NCBI GenBank assembly: GCA_034440635.1
Contig: JAOTON010000206.1
Coordinates: forward strand, 124,001 to 188,000
DNA from: Lepas anatifera
Taxonomy: Eukaryota; Arthropoda; Thecostraca; Lepadidae
DNA: 64,000 nucleotides
Reading direction: 5' to 3'
The position numbers were made by a program, and so were the translations under genes. This document shows positions 35,925 through 48,434 of the stretch, in pieces (position 1 is the stretch's first letter; every line of letters starts with the position of its first letter). The notes beneath the pieces were generated by a model. That model did not search any database. It was not told where the DNA came from and was given only the letters and a program-made list of their open reading frames with translations.

Positions 35925-35960
<36 letters not shown>

Positions 35961-36016
35961 GGAGAGGAGAGGAGAGAGAGAGAGAGGAGAGAGAGAGAGG
36001 AGAGAGAGGGGAGAGA
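35890..36016. repeat. Imperfect (GA)n microsatellite
   Basis: AG dinucleotides mixed with GGAGA and GGGAGA units. It gives spurious Arg/Glu and Ser/Leu frames on the two strands. Confidence 0.95.
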
Positions 36017-36561
36017 CTCAAATAAGGTAATGTCAGTTTCCGTAAGCTGTCTCAAGAGAACGGGAATTACTTTAATGCTTATCACTTTGCCAAAGATGCC
36101 GCTGGGCGGCATCTTTACTCTTCTACCAACGGCTCCAACGATGAAACATATAGTGCGATTCCGTCTCCCGCCGACCTTTCCACATCTCTTTCCACATCTG
36201 CACCTTGTTATGCAGTTTCAGATCAATGGCGGCTCCCTGGGAAATGTTCTGTCAAGTTGGACCAAAATATATAGTGCACCTGCTCATTATTTGTCGCGAC
36301 TGCCAAACTCTCGGCTTGCAAATTGGATTTCTGGAGCGACGGACGCATAGCGGCGACCAGCTTTCCTGGAAGTCAGAGGAGTCGGAAGCCGAAACGTCTG
36401 AGTCTCTGGGGAGCGGTGACTTGTTGCAGAGCAGAACAGGGCCACTGCATGCACTCAATGGACTTTCCCCATCCCCAAACGCGCTCAGCGCGCTGGTACA
36501 CTTTAAACAATGCTTTGATGAGAATTGCTTCTTCTGCGACGGAACATGCATACACTGGCCT
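36017..36561. other. Unique stretch with overlapping frames
   Basis: A 137-aa plus frame (36205-36618) runs into the next transposon and overlaps frames on the other strand, so it is unlikely to be a gene as drawn. A spliced exon cannot be excluded. Confidence 0.25.
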
Positions 36562-36565
36562 TTAA

Positions 36566-37699
36566 CCTTCGCCCGGGTGGGGGACTTTTTAAAACCCCCT
36601 CTGGTTTTTCCAAAGTGACCGAAAAACAGCGGCGCGCAGCGCCGCCAAACTTAGTCTGGCTGTTCTTGCATCATTTTTACATCTTTCCTGAAAACTAGCT
36701 CGCGGTCATATCAGGTCAGGTCAACAGGCAAGGTGAAGTGTAGTCAATCAAGTTGAAACTCATACCACATAGTGGGCCCACCAGGAGCTACAAGATGTGT
36801 TCCGGGATTTTCGATATTGGTGACCTAAGGTCATGTACATTCCCATTGCAAATGAATGGGGGAAATCACGAAATGAGTTTTTCTCAGTAAATATGGGTGG
36901 ACTCAACTTCAAATATCGGTTAGGAGTTTCTCTTAGCCCATTTCCGAAGTTGGTACCAAACATTTTGACCTGTGACCTTTGAAAGGTCACCTAAGGTTAA
37001 AGAAGCATTTTTCGGTTTTCTACTCAGTAAATTTTGAATTAACAAAGATAGAACTTTTATTTTGTCATCCAAGTGTTTGTATGGTCACTGCAAGTCAAAT
37101 GATATGCATCATGACTATACCAGGTCAAGTTGGGTCAAATTGTTTATTTAGGTTAGGTCAGATTTTGAATTTGACCTGGCATAACAATATCATATATCAT
37201 TCGATTTGTATTGACTAGAGAATTGCAACGGTGCATCAACTATGGTTGTATCTTGCTTGGTTTGGAAGTTATTAACGAAACAGGAAACGTCCTTATGGGT
37301 GGGCCGCTAGGGACGTTGCCAAGAACATTCCCAATGTTTAGTGACCTGCAGCTCCCAAGGCGTTGACCTAACCCGGAAATGAATCGCACTTTAATGAAAG
37401 AACGATTCAAGAACTTTCGAATGGTGTTCGAAAAATGTTTCTGGCTATCTTATTTTCAGAGATAAATGAGGTTTCCTTAGTTCACCTCATATTATCAATT
37501 TTGACCTATTTTGACCTCTGGTGACCTTGATATTGCCCTGATGAGGAAAATGACCTATGTATCTTCGATATAATTTTTAAAGAACTTTCGATTTTTGTTT
37601 TGTGCCTTTTTCTAGCTCACTTAGTTTTTGAGATAGTGGGGATCTTTTTTTACCCCCCATCAGGGTGAAGTTGGCTCGTACCTGCCACCGGGCCAAGGG
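36566..37699 (-). mobile_element. TTAA element, family A copy 3
   Basis: Perfect TTAA at 36562-36565 and 37700-37703. The left end has the single motif CCTTCGCCCGGGTGGGGG and the palindrome GGCGGCGC.GCGCCGCC. The right end has the duplicated motif in inverted form. It is more diverged than copies 1 and 2, with many substitutions and a deletion near 36735, and is therefore older. AGGTCA/TGACCT hexamers persist. Confidence 0.87.
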
Positions 37700-37975
37700 T
37701 TAATTCAAAAGTAGCCACAGCTTTATTTTCGTTCGGATGTTGGAGTTCCAGTCGATATTTGAGACAGCTTAACATTGTAAGTTAATATATCCTGATCATA
37801 AATTACATGGGAATTGGGGGTCGTTGACCAGCCCGTCACAATTCTTTGCGAAAAATGTCAAAAAGAAAAAGTCTGAGAGGTCATATTTGTGAAAGCCTTC
37901 TGGAGCGAAGTACGCAGTCTTCCGCCAGCGAATCTGTGGGAATGGTTTTATGAATTCAAGTGTTGTGCCATTGGA

Positions 37976-38214
37976 GGCTGGTAATGGGCAGATCGAGAGG
38001 GGAGGTGGGGACACTTGCCCCCCCATCCGTTCGACTCTCGGTGCGCAGTGACTCCTGAAAGGTAAGTTTTCCCCTGAAATGTCGCTTCCCACGTGCCGCC
38101 CATTATGAGATTATCGAGGCCCCCGCGATAGGATATGACGTCCCCGCGGTCCGCATGGCGGCCCATTCCGGCCATTCCGCCCTCCCCCGTTTGAAAATCC
38201 TGGATCCGTCTATG
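37976..38214 (-). mobile_element. GGATCC-type dispersed element (minus)
   Basis: Complementary to the 19786 copy, with CTGAAATGTCGCTTCCCAC and ATCCTGGATCCGTCTATG at the right end. The left end is less well kept. Confidence 0.6.
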
Positions 38215-40154
38215 CGAACGTAAAGACAAGTATTTCAGTCCATAACCAGTTCGTAGATTCACGATTCCTCAGTTTGTTTTTACCCGAACTCTTCTGGACA
38301 TGGAATTTGCTCTTAATGTTGTTAAGAACGAAAGAAGATAAGCTCATCCTTTTCTCCAACACCAAGCCATGACGTCAATTGCATAGCTGTGACAAGATCC
38401 AATGAGCACTGTGAAATGTGCCGATGTAAAGAAATTGCAAAAACATTTGTTTCTGATTCTTTACGTGAAATCCGACCGTTTTACGGAATTAGTCATTCCA
38501 TCTAAGTGACTTATTTTACCGTCCGGAACTAGATTTAAGGAGATTGAATGTGTTAGCTTCTGCATTATTATTTTGTGGGCCATTATTTTGCTTCTGTAAA
38601 TTATTCCAATTATTTTGTGGACTTTTACGGATTTTACTGATCACACTGCGGCCTACTTGCCTTTGTGGAAGGGCAAGGCTGCAGTAAGTTGGGTTGCCTG
38701 CCAGTTTGCACCTGGCCTCATTACTTGTGCACACTGGAAGTTTGGCCGCGGCCGGGAGTTTGCGTTTCCTTCCAGGCAACTTTTTATTTACACTTCGCCG
38801 TTCTCTGAAAAGTTCGCACAGAATATGAGCCTGAGCCAAAGTGGCTCACTTCGGTAAACAGACTGACAATAGCACATTTGCCTCTAAAAGGGAACTGTTG
38901 TGCCATCGTATACAGTGAATATCTAGCGTTAGAATGAGTATAGAAATATCAGCCTTCCACTGAACCCGGGGTGAGAAGCTGAACATCGCCTACGGCCACA
39001 CCACCTACATTTGAGACTATAACAATTGGTTGAATGTGGCGAGCTAGTCACGTTCACCCTCCTCCCATCATTTTATCGCTGATATCTGTTCAGAAGGCTA
39101 TATCTGACTCTTTTGTAGGGGCTGTCCATGGATGACGTAACCTAAGGCAAACAGGGGTTAAGGGAAGGGGTCAGTCACAACAATTTTACATGTTATACAC
39201 CAGCGTCAGAAAGTTTTACACGGAGAAGGGTCAAACAAAAACATATTTTAAAAAATTGCAATTGATGGATGGCCCCTCACTGGCATCTGTACGTCATATA
39301 TATTATACAGGCTTAGACATAATGCTATGCCGGGCTGACGGAAGTGAAGGTTGCCCCAGCTGTCCTGACCCGTGGGCTACCAGCTGCCTCAAAAACCGCG
39401 AAAGATCTGCGGCTGATACGATGACTTGATGAGACTCGTTTTTTTACCATACAAAGATATTCTGCAGGAAGAGTACCGGCAGTTCGCTGCCAAGCAGGAG
39501 TAACAATCCAAACCACATTTCTGGGGGGATTGTTTTGTGCTGTTCCTTTATGAACCTGAACTCAGCAACTTGACTGCCGTGTTCGTCATCTCCAGAACAT
39601 AAATAATGTATTTGGATGATGCAATCCACTTTTGGGTGTCACTCATCTACTGCAGAAGCCAAAAGGACCCCGGAGAGCCACTAACCCCGTCTAAGTCGCC
39701 GATGCCAGCGGCCTGTGGATGCCGGCACTGGCGCCTCAGCGGGTCACCGGCTTCGCAGGGACTAGCTGCTCTTAGCGGACTGAAGCGGAATTCTTCGGAC
39801 AGTCAATCGTCGTGAATTTGTGAACCTTCTGAGAATAACTTCAGAAACGTCAAGGGCTGTGATTAGCCTAAAATGATACGGTGATTTTTTGTTACAAATC
39901 ACGCCTGTACTGTACTGACCCGTTTATGAAGTCGTCATTTCTGCTTCCAGTAAGTTGGAATTTTCTCTTGAAGGACTTGCATTGTTAACTAGACAGTTTA
40001 GCAGTCAAAATAACAATTCATGAAAAATATATGAAAAACTCGTTCATTGCGTCTATAAAATTGTTATGCCTCAAACCTGGGAACTGATGATGGTTTTTTA
40101 ATCGAGACAGCTCCATAGTGAGGCTTACACAACTCTCGGATACTTTATAGCCCT
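38215..40154. other. Unique region, no gene supported
   Basis: Frames up to 107 aa with overlaps on both strands. No domain or repeat recognised. Confidence 0.3.
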
Positions 40155-40300
40155 TTGAGGGGGATTCGCAGGTCAGTGGTAGGGCACGCCCCTTCTGAGC
40201 CACACGTCCCGGGTTCAGGGCCCGGCGGGTTCTCTGATTAAGTGCAGTCCGATCCTCAGAAATTTCTCCGAACAGGATGGGTCGAATTGGGCAGAAATCG
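40155..40300 (+). mobile_element. tRNA-derived SINE head with decayed tail
   Basis: A-box-like GGTCAGTGGTAGGGCACGCC (40171-40190) and B box GGTTCAGGGC (40212-40221) are followed by a weak version of the family tail (CCGAACAGGATGGGTCGAATTGG). Confidence 0.62.
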
Positions 40301-40446
40301 GGAAATGTTGCCACCAGGCAGTGTAGAAGGCAGCAATGAGGCCGAATCCGGTGCCTTTGTTTTTGCTTTTTGTTTCGTGGGGAGCATTTTCCCTCAGAAG
40401 CAGGCTGAAGATTGGTTGACCCCCTCACTGTTCTCGAAAGGCGCGC

Positions 40447-41075
40447 TTATGGCATCGTACACCAGAAACACCGGCGAGCAGTGCTCTGTGACACCGATAA
40501 TGAGTGATGGCACCTTACACCGGAAACACCGGCGAGCAGTGCTCTGTGACACCGATAATGAGTGATGGCACCTTACACCGGAAACACCGGCGAGCAGTGC
40601 TCTGTGACACCGATAATGAGTGATGGCACCTTACACCGGAAACACCGGCGAGCAGTGCTCTGTGACACCGATAATGAGTGATGGCACCTTACACCTGAAG
40701 CACCGGCGAGCAGTGCTCTGTGACACCGATAATGAGTGATGGCACCTTACACCGGAAACACCGGCGAGCAGTGCTCTGTGACACCGATAATGAGTGATGG
40801 CACCTTACACCGGAAACACCGGCGAGCAGTGCTCTGTGACACCGATAATGAGTGATGGCACCTTACACCGGAAACACCGGCGAGCAGTGCTCTGTGACAC
40901 CGATAATGAGTGATGGCACCTTACACCGGAAACACCGGCGAGCAGTGCTCTGTGACACCGATAATGAGTGATGGCACCTTACACCGGAAACACCGGCGAG
41001 CAGTGCTCTGTGACACCGATAATGAGTGATGGCACCTTACACCAGAAACACCGGCGAGTAATGCTCTGCAGGGGT
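40447..41075. repeat. 58-bp tandem repeat, about 10 near-identical units
   Basis: The word CCGGCGAGCA/TA recurs at 40471, 40529, 40587, 40645, 40703, 40761, 40819, 40877, 40935, 40993 and 41051, spaced exactly 58 bp. One unit (about 40690-40705) has CCTGAAGC for CCGGAAAC. A diverged GCTCTGTGACACCAACAAGGAGTGG at about 41359-41383 may be an outlying relic of the unit. Confidence 0.97.
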
Positions 41076-41391
41076 CTAAAAACTTACCATTTTGGCATTC
41101 TAAATGGTGACAACCCAAGGTGGGCAAGGTGACAAAATTAGCCGACATGTTTCCTCCAGACCAATAACGGAACAAATTGCCGAAATTGGCGGCTGTAATT
41201 TGAACTCGCAGTGTTTTTCAACAACTAGAATGGCCCAGGAGTATCCATTGGTATCCAACTAACGCAAAACGTGCCACCTTTTGGACCCTGGGCTGATGAC
41301 ACATTTATGGTTTGACGTTTTCAATGGTGACACACTGAACACTTTTTTGGCCCCTGGTGCTCTGTGACACCAACAAGGAGTGGTCCTCATA

Positions 41392-41500
41392 TCCCTCCAT
41401 AACTGTCGGGCACGTATCAGTGGGGGAAACTGTGGTCAGCGTTCCCAAGAATGGCTACGTTCCCAACAATGGGAACAATGACCCATATTTGGACGCGCAT
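41392..41500 (+). repeat. Inverted repeat arm 1 (GTTCCCA palindromes)
   Basis: It contains CCATAACTGTCGGGCACGTATCAG, GGGGAAACTGTGGTCAGCG and CGTTCCCAACAATGGGAAC. The complement of this block recurs at about 43055-43205. Confidence 0.7.
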
Positions 41501-41610
41501 TTTCCATCGTAGATTCAAACTGGAATTTCAGACAGCTTGAAACGAATAAAGGCGTATATCTACCGAATTATTTCAATACGTCAGTTTCCCGGACTAAACA
41601 TGAATGGCGG

Positions 41611-41884
41611 CCATAGGCGAATCCAGGGGGAAAAGTGGGCACGTGCCCCATAGGCGGATCCAGGGGGCAAAGCGAGTACTGCCCCCCCCCGATCGACCCT
41701 CGGCGCCCCTTGAAATGGTCACGGCGCCCCCTGAAATGTTGCTTCCCACCCACCCCCTCCCCCCAGGATGCGAAAATCGGCTCCAACCGATAGGATTTTG
41801 CGCCCATCCGATAGGGTTTTCCGGTCAAGAATGGCGCCCCCCGAGAAGGTATCCCCCGATCGGCAATCCTGGATCCGCCTATGA
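41611..41884 (-). mobile_element. GGATCC-type element with duplicated end
   Basis: The right end GGATCCGCCTATG is complementary to the left GCGGATCC. The left part has two successive terminal copies, CATAGGCGAATCCAGG (41612) and CATAGGCGGATCCAGG (about 41649), so either one copy sits next to a remnant or the end has been tandemly duplicated. It is flanked on both sides by GCGGCC-like words. Confidence 0.65.
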
Positions 41885-42039
41885 TAGCGGCCCAAGGATA
41901 AAGGCCTACCCCTGCAAGAAGCAGGCTTAAAGGAGTAGAAGGAGGCATAGGAGGATCCAAGTTTTTTTTCGAAAGGGGGGCGTCATCTGAGCAGGGGGTG
42001 CCAAATTCTATCACAGAGTGGCCAATTCTTTTACTTTTC

Positions 42040-42170
42040 CAGGACTTCTTTGGGGGGCAAGGGGCTCAAGCATCTCCCTCCATTGCCTTCGATCAGTCTC
42101 CACGTATGTTTTTACTACATGCACTTTGATATCTTGAGGGGGAGCTTGAGACTCTAGGCAACACCTATTA
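42040..42170 (+). mobile_element. hAT-like fragment
   Basis: It shares CAGGACTTCTTTGGGGGG and CTCCCTCCATTGCCTTCG with the copies at 1493 and 34755. The ends are decayed, and it abuts the next repeat. Confidence 0.4.
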
Positions 42171-42171
42171 G

Positions 42172-42420
42172 GTGGGCGCGAAATCCTATCGGATTTTAGC
42201 ATCGGGGGGGCGGTGGGAAGCGACATATCAGGGGGCACCATTGACCTTTCAGGGGGTGCCGTGACCATTTCAAGGGGCGCCATGGGTCAATGGGGGGTTG
42301 CGCCAAGGGTCGATGAGGGGGTCACCGAGGGTCGAAGGGGGGCGCCGAGGGTCGATGGGGGGCGCCGAGGGTCGATCGGGGGGAACGTGCCCCTCTTTCC
42401 CCACCTGGATCTGCCTATGA
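42172..42420 (+). mobile_element. GGATCC-type element with internal tandem GGGCGCCGAGGGTCGAT
   Basis: It carries the family phrases TGGGCGCGAAATCCTATCGG and CATTGACCTTTCAGGGGG. It then expands the GCGCCGAGGGTCGATGGGGG word into about five tandem copies and ends CACCTGGATCTGCCTATG. Confidence 0.6.
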
Positions 42421-44139
42421 ATGAAGGATCCCAGTAGAAAATATCGAGTTGATGCATTGGCACACCATAATTCATCAAAACACTACGGAATAATTCAAAC
42501 AATCTTGGGGACAAAAACTACAGGATCTAGAAACTTTCTGATACAAATCAATATAAAACAGCTTAGGAAATGCGAAAATACCACTTTTAAGCTCTACTTA
42601 CCTCCTAAACAGACGAAAGGCACGGTTTTCCTCTATTTCCTCATTCGTCAGCACATGGTGGGCAGCAAACTGTGTGACGTCAAGAAAAATATTTTTGCAG
42701 TCTACAAATTTGGAGTTTTATTTTTATTCTACTATTTTTTATTGACTTTCCCCGAAAATTATCTAAGAAAATAATACGTGCCTTGCTGCACAGTTTCAGA
42801 GCAATCTTTTCATCGTTCTTTACCGTTGGGGCTGGATCGCGCAGTTTAGACGAATATTTGATGGAGCGTTCAAAGACAGATTTTCTAATTCAAAGTAGAA
42901 CTCCTCCACAAATTTTAAGAAGAGTTAAAATTGACCAGGTAGAAAGATTCCCCTTATCTCTTCTAAGCTCCTGTTGTGTTTTCTGAAATCATCGTTCCGG
43001 GCGTTCCCATCCTTGGGAACGTGCGTTTCCATTTTGGAATTGGGGTTTCTGGAACAAGCGTTCCCAAATATGGGTCATTGTTCCCATTATTGGGAACGTA
43101 GCTATTCTTGCGAACGCCGACCACAGTTTCCCCACTGATATGGCCTCTGCAGCTGCAGTGCCATAAAGCCCCAGTTATCATCATCATCCTCCATAACTGT
43201 GGCTCCGTCATTCAGATGAATTGAAGTGGAAGAAAACAAGAAAAGGAAGAAAGAAAGTAGAACATCAGCGGTCCAACCGTGATGTCAACTTCACATGTCT
43301 TTCTGAAGGCATTTACATTGTTCCGTTGCCAGTTCGATGTCCGTTGGCAGTTGTCCAGGTACCAGTACAGTCGACAGAGCTCTGCTCCTGGCTCAGCACT
43401 ATCGCAGTGACATGGCACGTTCGTCTGTCATTTTTTAATTTCCTCAATCCTAATAAAGACCGCAGTCCTTCGTTAAGAATTTGTGGATTTTAGGACACCG
43501 AGGGGAAGTTGGAAAGGAAAGCTGGTGATATCTCTCTCCCAAGCTTCTTCGAGAAGGGAAAGAAGATGCCTTTTTAGATACGTTCACAGTTGTTATCTTC
43601 CTGACAGTTTTCATATATTTAATTTGGACCCATGCATTGCTGAAATCGTACACAAGTTGACATGTCATAAGTGAAAGGTATGCATTTTATTGGATGGAGG
43701 GCTCGCTTGATTTGAAATCGATCCTCTGCTTTCCATCACAGATTGCGTAAAACAGCAAGTAATATAAAATCTAACTGATTTCATCTCGGGTCTGTAATGA
43801 GCAATGATTCAGCCTGGTACTAATTTTGAAGCTCTCCCACTCGGGGCAATCAATTAAAAGAAGGAGGATCTCGTTTCCCCTCTGAAATTAAAACCAGCTC
43901 ACTTAATTTTACTATCCTCACAAGCGGGTGGGAGAGACACCTCTGAATAATTTACGGACATCGTTTAACAGCATCTATCGATCGCAAATGCACTGTTGGG
44001 TGCGGCAAATTGATTGACGGCCAATCTGGCGCACGTTAAACCGACACTGTAGCGGTAAGGCGCTAGTACAGTCTCATCAAACCCGCCCATAAACTGGTGC
44101 GTCACTGCACGTGGCCGCGAGCATATCACGTCGATGCGG
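42421..44139. other. Unique region with inverted repeat arm 2 (43003-43205)
   Basis: 43003-43205 carries two perfect short palindromes (CGTTCCCATCCTTGGGAACG and GTTCCCATTATTGGGAAC) and is largely the complement of 41392-41500. The rest shows frames up to 117 aa without recognisable domains. Confidence 0.45.
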
Positions 44140-46790
44140 CACATATCGGGGACGCACTGAAGGACGGGGACACATGCAGACGAGGAACATAACCTGAGGA
44201 CGGGGACACCTGCAGACAAAAAACGCACCTGGGGACGGGGACACCTGCAGACGAGGAACGCAATTGAGGACGGGAACACCTGCAGACGAGGAACATACCT
44301 GAGGACGGGGACACCTGCAGACGAGGAACATACCTGAGGACGGGGACACCTGCAGACGAGGAACATACCTGAGGACGGGGACACCTGCAGACGAGGAACG
44401 CACTTGATGGCGGGAACACCTGCAGACGAGGAACATACCTCAGGACGGGGACACCTGCAGACGAGGAACATACCTGAGGACGGGGACACCTGCAGACGAG
44501 GAACATACCTGAGGACGGGGACACCTGCAGACAAGGAACATACCTGAGGACGGGGACACCTGCAGACGAGGAACGCACTTGAGGACGGGAACACATGCAG
44601 ACGAGGAACGCAATTGAGGATTGGGGACACCTGCAGACGAGGAACGCACCTGAGGACGGAGGACACCTGCAGATGAGGGACGCACTTGAGGAGGGGGACA
44701 CTCCTGAGGACAAGGAACGCACTTGAGGACGGGGACACCTGCAGACGAGGAACGCACTTGAGGACGGGGGACACATCTGAGGACGAGGAACGCACTTGAG
44801 GAGGGGGACACACCTGAGGACGAGGAACGCACTTGAGGACGGGGACACCTGCAGACGAGGAATGCACTTGAGGACGAGGAACGCACTTGAGGAGGGGGAC
44901 ACACCTGAGGACGAGGAACGCACTTGAGGACGGGGACACATGCCGACGAGGAATGCACTTGAGGACGGGGACACCTGCAGACGAGGAACGCACTTGAGGA
45001 CGGGGGACACATGTGAGGACGAGGAACGTACTTGAGGAGGGGGACACACCTGAGGACGAGGAACGCACTTGAGGAAGGGGACACCTGCAGACGAGGGACG
45101 CACTTGAGGGCGGGAAACACCTGCAGACGAGGAACGCACTTGAGGACGGGGACACCTGCAGACGAGGAACGCACTTGAGGACGGGGACACCTGCAGACGA
45201 GGAACGCACTTGAGGATGTGGGACACATCTGAGGACAAAGAACGCACTTGAGGAGGGGGACACACCTGAGGACGAGGAACGCACTTGAGAACGGGGACAC
45301 CTGCATACGAGGAATGCACTTGAGGACGAGGAACGCACTTGAGGAGGGGGACACACCTGAGGACGAGGAACGCACTTGAGGACGGGGACACCTGCAGACG
45401 AGGGACGCACTTGAGGGCGGGAAACACCTGCAGACGAGGAACGCACTTGAGGACGGGGACACCTGCAGACGAGGAACGCACTTGAGGATGGGGGACACAT
45501 CTGAGGACGAAGAACGCACTTGAGGAGGGGGACACACCTGAGGACGAGGAACGCACTTGAGAACGGGGACACCTGCATACGAGGAATGCACTTGAGAACG
45601 AGGAACGCACTTGAGGAGGGGGACACACCTGAGGACGAGGAACGCACTTGAGGACGGGGACACCTGCAGATGAGGAACGCATTTGAGGACGGGGGACACA
45701 TCTGAGGACGAGGAACGCACTTGATGGGGGGACACACCTGAGGACGAAGAACGCACTTGAGGACGGGGACACCTACAGACGAGGAACGCACTTGAGGCCG
45801 GGGACACCTGCAGACGAGGGACGCACTTGAGGACGGGGGACACCTGCAGACGAGGAACGCACTTGAGGACAGGGACACCTGCAGACGAGGGACGCACTTG
45901 AGGACGGGGACACCTGCAGACGAGGAACGCGCTTGAGGACGGGGACACCTGCAGACGAGGAACGCACTTGAGGAAGGGGACACCTGCAGACGAGGAACGC
46001 ACTTGAGGACGGGGCTCACCTGAGGACGAGGAACGCACTTGCGGACAGGGGACGCCTGCAGACGAGGAACGCACTTGGGGACGGGGACACCTGCAGACGA
46101 GGAACGCACTTGAGGACGGGGGACACATGCAGACGAGGGACGCACTTGAGGACGGGGACACCTGCAGACGAGGGACGCACTTGAGGACGGGGGACACATG
46201 CAGACGAGGGACGCACTTGAGGACGGGGACACCTGCAGACGAGGGACGCACTTGAGGACGGTGGACACCTGCAGATGAGGAAGGCACCTGAGGACGAGGG
46301 CTACACCTGAGGACGGGGGGCTACACCTGAGGACGAGGAACGCACTTGAGGACGGGGACACCTGCAGACGAGGAACGCACTTGGGGACGGGAACACCTGC
46401 AGACGAGGGACGCACTTGAGGACGGTGGACACTTGCAGATGAGGAAGGCACCTGAGGACGGGGGCTACACCTGAGGACGAGGAACACACTTGAGGACGGG
46501 GGACACCTGCAGACGAGGAACGCACTTGAAGACGGGGGACTCATCTGAGGACGAGAAACGCACTTGAGGACAGGGGACGCCTGCAGACGATGGATGCATC
46601 TGACGGTTAGGGACGCACCTGAGGACTAGGGATGTACCTGAGGACTAGGAACGCACCCGGGGACGAGGGATGCACCTGAAGACCAGGGACGCAGCAGATG
46701 ATCATAGACGCACCTCAAGACGGGGAACACCTGCAGACGAGGGACGCACCTGAACGACGAGGAACGCACCTGGATACGAGGAATGACCCC
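44140..46790. repeat. 35-bp minisatellite array (2.6 kb)
   Basis: The core unit is GACGGGGACACCTGCA plus GACGAGGAACGCACTTGAG. The period is 35 bp (CTGCAGACGA at 45121 and again at 45156). The two halves are imperfect copies of a 17-19 bp monomer, and simpler 19-bp units (GAGGACTAGGAACGCACCC) survive at the right edge, about 46600-46680. Longer composites with GAGGAGGGGGACACACCT alternate in 44.7-45.7 kb. Three minus-strand frames stay open through most of it (859, 615 and 548 aa) as a result of the stop-free unit. Confidence 0.95.
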
Positions 46791-47549
46791 AAGGAACAGG
46801 GGCGCATATTTTTGAATATTTTTCTAACTAAATGATAATATAATCACTTTTCACATACCATGACTGTGAAGATTCCAGCTTCCCAGGAAAAAGTACATAC
46901 ATGCGGCATTATTTATTTCCTGTCTGAGCCGTCCAAACTGATAAACATGTTAATTTCGTATTAACTATGCCGGAGAATCAAGCTCCCAGTCATAACACGG
47001 GATCCATATATTATGTGAACACACTGAACTTATTTCCGTCTGTCAGGGCGTGCCTACAGCGTCGCCGCGACATTTCCCGCATAGCTGGTAACAACTGGCG
47101 CGTTTGTCTATTTTGGCGGGAGGTGTCGCTACCAGCTGGGCGCATTGACGTTAATATGGAGCAGTGAGTTGGCTGAGACAGTGCATCACATTTCAGGCCG
47201 GAGATCCGGTGACGCCAGCCCGCGCCCGCCTGGCAACACGGTCCACAGGGTGCTGAAGACAACACGGAGTGGTCCGCCGGGTATAAAATAATGAATGGAG
47301 CTTCTGCATGATGTTGATTTTAATCCAGTTGTTTGCATTCAGTTTATAAATTCAGCCTATCCAGAATCTAAAGAAACAATACGTCGAAAAAAGGTAGCAC
47401 AGATTTAACGCAGTTTGTCTTTAAAGTTGAAGGGCCAAATTGTGCATCACTTAATCATTTTTGTTATATTTCCTTTGTCGTCCCATTCGTAACATATATA
47501 ACACTTGTCAGCCATCAAGTGAAAAGTAGGATGTTGATGCTGCGTGCAG
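46791..47549. other. Unique stretch, no gene supported
   Basis: A short GC-rich part at about 47050-47280 has overlapping frames on both strands. Nothing recognisable. Confidence 0.3.
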
Positions 47550-47690
47550 TTTCTGTTTCTGAGCCACACTGTTCGAATTCGAATCCCGCGGGGTCCTTTG
47601 AACAAATGTAAGGTGATTTATCATATCCCTTCCAACAGGGTGAGAGTTGGTGACGCCGCGTGGCTTTCATTATTGATACGTTGTTAAATT
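47550..47690 (+). mobile_element. tRNA-derived SINE (decayed)
   Basis: A B-box-like TTCGAATTCGAATCCCGCGG (47572-47591) is followed by the conserved tail CCAACAGGGTGAGAGTTGGTGACGCCG (47633-47659) and an ATTATTG end. The A box is unclear. Confidence 0.62.
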
Positions 47691-48390
47691 GAAGAAAACA
47701 CTACAAACCAAAGGAAGTTTTATTGGGCATGAATAGTTTGATGAGTGCTGTGTTTGATGAGTGCTGCTGTTTCTCTCAACAAACCCATGTGCCAGGCATA
47801 TCTGGGAGTGGGAGCCCTAAAACTCAAACAGCGGGAACTTCATCTCGATGCTTCCCCATCAGACTGTGTTCCTGTTTTGAGATGAAAACAAGCTCACGAC
47901 GTCCAAACGTTCTCCTGACTGCTTTGTTGCCGGGTATTGATCGGACTTGTTCCATTGTTATTATTGTTTTTACGTCCGAAGGTATTTTTGATGTTCACTT
48001 TTCGCCTTCGTCGATCTGATGGCCTTAGCCGTATTCTCCTTATTTTTCCTTGCCAGAATATGTAGGCTTTCTCTTCCCCTGCCCTTTCATGTGTGTCAAA
48101 TTTTCTTGTCCAGCATAATAATCTGGTAATGATAACGCCAGATATCCAAAATGTCTGCACCACACCACTCCCCACCCTTGTTTTTATTTTTAGACGTTTC
48201 ATGCTCATAATAAGGGCGCATTAATTGAAAGTAGCTAAAAGCCTTGAACAACAAGCAGAACCAGAAGCGAGCTCTTTACGCCTGCTTATTGGCCAAGCGC
48301 AGTCAGGATCAGGCATCATGGGGTAATTTTCTCCACTGGAACTATATTACTAGGGAAATAAGACAAACACAAACAAAGGCATGCAACTAG

Positions 48391-48434
<44 letters not shown>

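Noticed and set aside
40447..41075. Array of regular repeats resembling a CRISPR
   Set aside because: Units are contiguous 58-bp repeats without variable spacers, and the surroundings are eukaryotic, so this is a minisatellite.
43965..46544. 859-aa minus-strand ORF rich in Cys, Ser, Pro and Val
   Set aside because: It lies almost wholly in the 35-bp minisatellite, and the other two minus frames are also open for hundreds of codons, as expected of a stop-free repeat unit rather than a gene.
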